A stretch of 11,638 nt of DNA from Euperipatoides rowelli. Taxonomy: Eukaryota > Onychophora > Udeonychophora > Euonychophora > Peripatopsidae. This document shows positions 8,348 to 11,638 of this stretch, one piece after another. The notes under the pieces are model-generated. The model did no database searches. It saw nothing but the letters and a program-made list of their open reading frames with translations, and had not been told where the DNA came from. Location of the stretch: the NCBI GenBank assembly GCA_003024985.2, contig PXIH01S0051423.1; one strand, given 5' to 3'. Position 1 is the first letter of the stretch; the number at the start of each line of letters is the position of its first letter. The translations under genes were made by a program, and so were the position numbers.

Positions 8348-8726
8348 TTAATGAATGAATGCACTTCTACAAGTAACAACAAATCCAGACTCAATTGAAG
8401 ATGAAAAAATATCTACTAATGCCTCAACTATTTAAAAACGTACTTCCTTCAACACTCTGGGATAAATATTATCAGGACCAGGAGATTTACCACACTTCAT
8501 TTTTTCTATCATCCTTATACTACTACTACTATTAATTTCAATCATCTCAAAACTTGAATTTTTATCACATAAAACTAAATTTCTATCAAAACTATTACTA
8601 TTTTCCTTTGTAAAAAAACGATGCAAAATAATTATTTAATTCCTCAGCGACATCCAAATCTTCACTAATAAATTCACTTTCCTTAATCTTTAAAGGCCCT
8701 ATTTGTTCTTTAACCTCTGCTACTCA
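8348..8726 (-). pseudogene. LINE reverse-transcriptase fragment (CR1/L2/Jockey-like)
   Basis: Read on the minus strand, the fragment gives VAEVKEQIGPLK, then AEELNNYFASFF, then MKCGKSPGPDNIYPRVLKE, then IVEALVDIFSSSIESGFV. These follow the order of the N-terminal part of a non-LTR retrotransposon reverse transcriptase. The IGPLK, LNNYFAS.FT, KSPGPD.I.PRVLKE and SGFVP..W-type stretches are characteristic. It is broken by one frameshift in the A run at 8612-8618 and an in-frame TAA at 8432-8434, with another stop at 8348. It is truncated at both ends: no endonuclease domain and no YxDD catalytic motif. It lies in the same orientation as the host gene and begins about 25 bases after that gene's stop codon. 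The 64-codon frame at 8432-8626 is one piece of it. Confidence 0.9.
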
Positions 8727-8750
8727 TTCTTCAACTTCAGATTCTTCAAC

Positions 8751-8873
8751 TTAGTGCTTCTTAATATGCTTCTTGTTCTTCATCTTGTCTCTTCTTCTTC
8801 TTCCAGATGAGAATTTATTAAACTGAGTTCTCACCCACACCGACAGAGCCTCGTTCGATAATGCAGGAGCCAC
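8751..8873 (-). CDS. Terminal coding exon of the minus-strand gene
   Basis: The exon is 41 codons including the stop, starting VAPALSNEALSVWVRTQFNK and ending in a basic tail, with TAA at 8753-8751. The acceptor is CTCGAG before GTG at 8873, preceded by a pyrimidine-rich tract (TTGTTCTCTCC) and branch-like CTGAC. There is no AG between the tract and the acceptor. It starts in phase 0, matching the phase-0 end of the previous exon. It is clearly less AT-rich than the introns. A decayed LINE begins just after the stop. Confidence 0.8.
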   Translation of the reverse strand: MAPALSNEALSVWVRTQFNKFSSGRRRRDKMKNKKHIKKH

Positions 8874-10759
8874 CTCGAGCAGGTGAGGTTGTCAGGTAAG
8901 GAGAGAACAATAAGCAAGAATATATATTACGCATTATTTACCCTTAGGCTCCACAGTAAAAATAATAATACATAATAATAATAAAATTAATAAATATGGT
9001 ACTTAACAAAGTGGATATTGAAAGAACCTAATTTATTAGTCATTACCTAATTAAGCTCACAAAATTACAGTATTTATAATTTTAAAGTTTATTTTCAATC
9101 GTTATTATTTCCCAACTATTTGGTTGTGTTTACATTCAAATATTTTCATGAGATGTTCCACCACCCAACCACACTAAAAAAAAAAAATTCTCTTACCACT
9201 GTATATTACACACAATTTGTTTATTAGTGAATATGCTTTGATCTATTCATTCAAAAGCATAAAATAAAATGATTCCATTTAAATTTTTATGGCTGCCTAT
9301 TAATTACAATGTCAAATAAAATTATTGATATGTACGAGGTTTCAATTTAAACAGGACTTGAAAAAAAAAAACTCAATTGTTCGATAATGTGGAGTTGACA
9401 ACACAGGAACTGTGTGCATGTGCAATATAGAAGAAGCCATGAAGTTACCAGTTTGCATAATATGATGACTTATTAGTATTATTGATACATAAACCGTGAT
9501 ATTCAAAATAAAATAGGATATAAAAAAGATTTTAAGTACTAGAGAAAATAAAAGTAACATTAAAGTTTTATTTCATAGTAAGGAATTAAATACATGAAAA
9601 ATATTTAATACTTATCTTACCTCTGGCTTTGAATAATGATACAAACAACAATAGTATAACATAGTAATTAAAGAGGTGTTTATAACTGGACCCAGTCGTG
9701 GAAGTTTACCCTCTTTTTCTAGCTGAGCATCAGCAGCCTAAAGACAAAATATTTCAGAAATCATTCAGCATTAGAGAAGAGTAGATATAGTGTTAATTTA
9801 ATCTTATCAATCCTTTGAATGCATCACTGTAACAATGGGATGCTACAAACATAACATAATGTGTCATATTTACAGTACTTGCTACATTATCAATCACATT
9901 TATTTATTTTTCCATTTGTTCTGGAATAATACATTTTCAACTTATTTATATTGTTTATTTATATTTTTGGAATTTCCTTATAAATTTTCCAAAAAAAAAA
10001 ATCTATTCTTGAAATTATGTTATTTGAAATTTCATTCAATATTTAAAATACTGTAGATATCTATGTTGTGATTAAAAAGTGTACACTTCTAAAATAAAAA
10101 TTCAATATACATTAATTAAACATTTAAAAGTTTTTAAAATAATTCCAAACATTTAATTAAAAATAAACTTAAAATCTGATATACAGTAGCCTATATGAAA
10201 TAAAAAAGTTTTAAATTATAAAAATTAATATAAGCTAATGAATAATTTTATAAATTCTTTCAAATTATAAATATCAAAAATTGAAAATTTCATATTTTAA
10301 AAAAATATATAAATTCCAAAATTTAATGAAATCAAAAAATTCTCATTTTGTTTTTCACCCTTACTTCGATAGGTTGTTGAATTTCTAGCAAACGGATATG
10401 TTCATTCACAAGGTGACTTTCATACATCAATGGTTGGGAATTAAAATGTAACCTAGAATAAACATTAAAGACAAATAAAATATTAACACATCATGGCTGA
10501 ATAAAATAGCAAATAAATTGATAGCAAACACTTACGAATTACATTTTCGTAGAGTAACCACTTTATTTCCAACATTATTTGTCAATATTGCCAGCTTGTA
10601 TTGTAATATCTGCAACAAAATACTTAGTATAAAAACTTTTTTTAAAAAAAATAAATAACGGAAAACATTTTTATAATTTAGCCTACAAAATATAGACGAG
10701 TTAGATCTAGTATAATCAAAGATGAACTTACAGCTGCTTCTTCGATTCTTCCCAAGAAA
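8751..10759 (-). CDS. Unidentified host gene, 3' portion, five exons with a basic C-terminus
   Basis: Exons in transcript order are 10732-10759, 10536-10609, 10365-10452, 9621-9737 and 8751-8873. Introns are 122, 83, 627 and 747 bases. All four visible donors are GTAAG and all acceptors end in AG, four of them after T-rich tracts. Exon lengths 28, 74, 88, 117 and 123 keep one frame throughout. In each of the 74- and 88-base exons and the 117-base exon the other two frames contain stops, so the phase agreement is strong evidence for a real gene. The joined product (about 142 residues) starts FLGRIEEAAILQYKLA. It continues through a helix-like region, then a hydrophobic stretch (PVINTSLITMLYYCCLYHY) and ends in a Lys/Arg-rich tail (GRRRRDKMKNKKHIKKH). 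The tail suggests nuclear or nucleolar targeting or RNA contact; the hydrophobic stretch may be a buried helix or a membrane segment. I do not recognise the family. The 5' exons lie beyond the window or were missed; the first visible exon begins with the last base of a split codon. Confidence 0.85.
8874..9620 (-). other. Intron of the minus-strand gene (747 bp)
   Basis: The donor is GAG/GTAAGATA at 9620 and the acceptor CTCGAG ends at 8874. The content is AT-rich with no internal gene. A 72-codon minus frame at 9342-9560 lies wholly inside this intron and has no splice or family support. Confidence 0.75.
9621..9737 (-). CDS. Fourth visible exon of the minus-strand gene
   Basis: The exon is 117 bases, exactly 39 codons (AADAQLEKEGKLPRLGPVIN, then TSLITMLYYCCLYHYSKPE). 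The acceptor is TTTTGTCTTTAG and the donor GAG/GTAAGATA. Both ends are phase 0. The other two frames stop within the first 20 bases. It contains an acidic/basic helix-like start, then a 17-19-residue hydrophobic, Tyr/Cys-rich stretch. Confidence 0.85.
9738..10364 (-). other. Intron of the minus-strand gene (627 bp)
   Basis: The donor is GAA/GTAAGGGT at 10364 and the acceptor TTTTGTCTTTAG ends at 9738. The content is very AT-rich. A plus-strand 73-codon frame at 9835-10056 is Phe/Tyr/Lys-rich low-complexity translation and is not a gene. Confidence 0.75.
10365..10452 (-). CDS. Third visible exon of the minus-strand gene
   Basis: The 88-base exon encodes SLHFNSQPLMYESHLVNEHI and then RLLEIQQPIE (the first Ser codon is split as TC/G). 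The acceptor is TGTTTATTCTAG and the donor GAA/GTAAGGGT. The other two frames hit stops within the first 30 bases. The phase matches both neighbours. Confidence 0.85.
10536..10609 (-). CDS. Second visible exon of the minus-strand gene
   Basis: The 74-base exon encodes ILQYKLAILTNNVGNKVVTL and then RKCN plus two bases of a Ser codon. The acceptor is TTTTGTTGCAG, preceded by TACTAAG, a good branch-point match. The donor is TTC/GTAAGTGT. The other frames contain TAA or TGA. The 84-codon frame at 10532-10786 is an artefact reading across this exon and the intron upstream. Confidence 0.85.
10732..10759 (-). CDS. First visible exon of the minus-strand gene (28-bp microexon)
   Basis: The acceptor is a long T-rich tract ending TTTTTCAG and the donor is GCT/GTAAGTTC. 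The exon holds the last base of a split codon and nine codons, FLGRIEEAA, joining in frame to ILQYK in the next exon. At 28 bases it is small, but the splice sites are the strongest in the window. An upstream exon must end after two bases of a codon; none was found before the window edge. Confidence 0.7.
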
Positions 10760-11049
10760 CTGAAAAAAAAAAAAGAAAAAAAACATTTTTAATTGCTGTA
10801 AATAATTCTAGACAAGTTTTTTTTTTTTAATAAATAAATAAAATTTACTGAAATGATAAATTTATAAATGTTAATTCATAAATGTCAAATTTTTTCAGAT
10901 TTAAAATCTCTAAATTCTGTTAAATGTTCAAAAAGTCTATTTCTGCACAACCCCGGCTCCAGGTATTTTGCCATTCAAGGCACACTAAGATCTTACTGCC
11001 CTTAATAAAATTTGCTTAAATAGGAAGGCAAATTCATCTGACATTTAAA
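10760..11049. other. Intronic or intergenic AT-rich sequence
   Basis: If the gene continues to the right, this is intron. A short balanced-composition stretch (10940-11040) has a possible minus-strand acceptor and a GTAAG donor, but its frame contains a stop in the phase that the next exon requires. Confidence 0.5.
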
Positions 11050-11050
11050 N

Positions 11051-11602
11051 AATGTGGAAAATATATTAATATATAGACTGGGGTGCATGAATATAATTTC
11101 TTCATTTTTTGAAATGTTTGGCCTATAGCGTAATAATTCTGAAATGAGATTTTTTAAAAACAGATCTTAAGCATTTCCTTTTCAAACAAATGGCCTATAT
11201 TTGGTATATATGTTGGCAAACATGTCCTTTTTACATAAATGTGGAAAATATATTAATATATAGACTGGCGTGCCTGAATATAATTTCTTCACTTTTTAAA
11301 TGTTTGGCCTATAGCGTAATAATTCTGAAATTAGATTTTTTACATGTCCTTTTTACATAAATGTGGAAGATATATTAATATATAAACTGGGGTGCATGAA
11401 TATAATTTCTTCACTTTTTGAAATGTTTTGGTAATAATTCTGAAATGAGATATTTAAAAATTAGATCGTAAGCATTTCCTTTTCAAACAAATGGCCTATA
11501 TTTGGTATATATTTTGGCAAACTTGTCCTTTTTACATAAATGAGGAAAATATATTAATATATAGACTGGGGTGCATGAATATAATTTCTTCACTTTTTCC
11601 AA
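11051..11602. repeat. Satellite-like tandem array, ~187-bp unit, four copies
   Basis: Units start at 11051, 11238, 11360 and 11539 with the phrase AATGTGGAAAATATATTAAT. Copy 1 is 187 bases. Copy 2 is 122 bases and lacks ~65 bases between GATTTTTTA and CATGTCC. Copy 3 is 179 bases and lacks the GGCCTATAGC phrase. Copy 4 breaks off after CTTCACTTTTTCC near 11601. Every copy keeps the palindrome ATATATTAATATAT and GGGGTGCATGAATATAATTTC (one copy reads GGCGTGCCTG). No coding potential is seen. Confidence 0.9.
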
Positions 11603-11638
11603 TGAATGATAATTTCGATTACCAGTAATGATTTTTTT

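Noticed and set aside
8816-8896. Possible plus-strand exon between CTTCTTCCAG and CAG/GTAAGG
   Set aside because: Both plus-strand sites look good, but the same bases are a phase-matched terminal exon on the minus strand. The CTTCTTC tract is simply the reverse of the Arg/Lys codons, and the plus-strand frames contain stops.
9342-9560. 72-codon minus-strand open frame
   Set aside because: It lies wholly in an intron of the better-supported gene, has no flanking splice sites in phase and a hydrophobic low-complexity start.
9835-10056. 73-codon plus-strand open frame
   Set aside because: Phe/Tyr/Lys-rich translation of an AT-rich intron on the opposite strand of the gene.
10995-11036. Possible further minus-strand exon (ATGTCAG acceptor, GCA/GTAAGATC donor)
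   Set aside because: In the phase required to join the 28-bp exon it contains TAA; the acceptor has no pyrimidine tract.

Overview
The window is AT-rich metazoan nuclear DNA. It shows short spliceosomal introns with GTAAG donors and pyrimidine-tract/AG acceptors, many simple repeats, and the decayed remains of three transposon classes (a Mutator-like DNA transposon, a CR1/L2-like LINE and a probable solo LTR). The single N and the repeat load suggest a draft assembly. The style of the repeats and the arthropod-type initiator motifs near TATA boxes lean towards an arthropod such as a chelicerate or crustacean, but the sequence does not settle the lineage. There is no sign of bacterial or operon organisation.

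The one host gene with strong support is on the minus strand at 8751-10759. Five exons (10732-10759, 10536-10609, 10365-10452, 9621-9737, 8751-8873) join with matching phase at every junction. They give the last ~142 residues of a protein that ends in a very basic tail. The 5' part of the gene lies beyond the right edge or was not recognised. I cannot name the family.

Left to right: 1-358 is unassigned. 359-955 is a recent tandem duplication of an A-rich segment containing a degenerate minisatellite. 1136-1443 holds three separate inverted repeats, overlapping a TATA box (1351) and followed by an AATAAA (1529), which together look like a retroelement leader or LTR. 1700-4010 is AT-rich and unassigned, with a 20-nt palindrome at 2157 and a 16-nt palindrome at 3587. 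4022-5784 is a broken Mutator-like transposase pseudogene on the plus strand. 5892-6829 is a candidate solo LTR with a TATA/initiator pair and an internal 20-bp minisatellite. About 6890-7920 is a three-copy, strongly diverged tandem repeat. 8348-8726 is a LINE reverse-transcriptase fragment just downstream of the host gene's stop codon, on the same strand. 11051-11600 is a satellite array with a ~187-bp unit built around an ATATATTAATATAT palindrome.

I see no convincing new multi-gene system. The items most worth following up are the unidentified minus-strand gene with the LINE directly behind its stop codon, and the hairpin cluster at 1136-1443.
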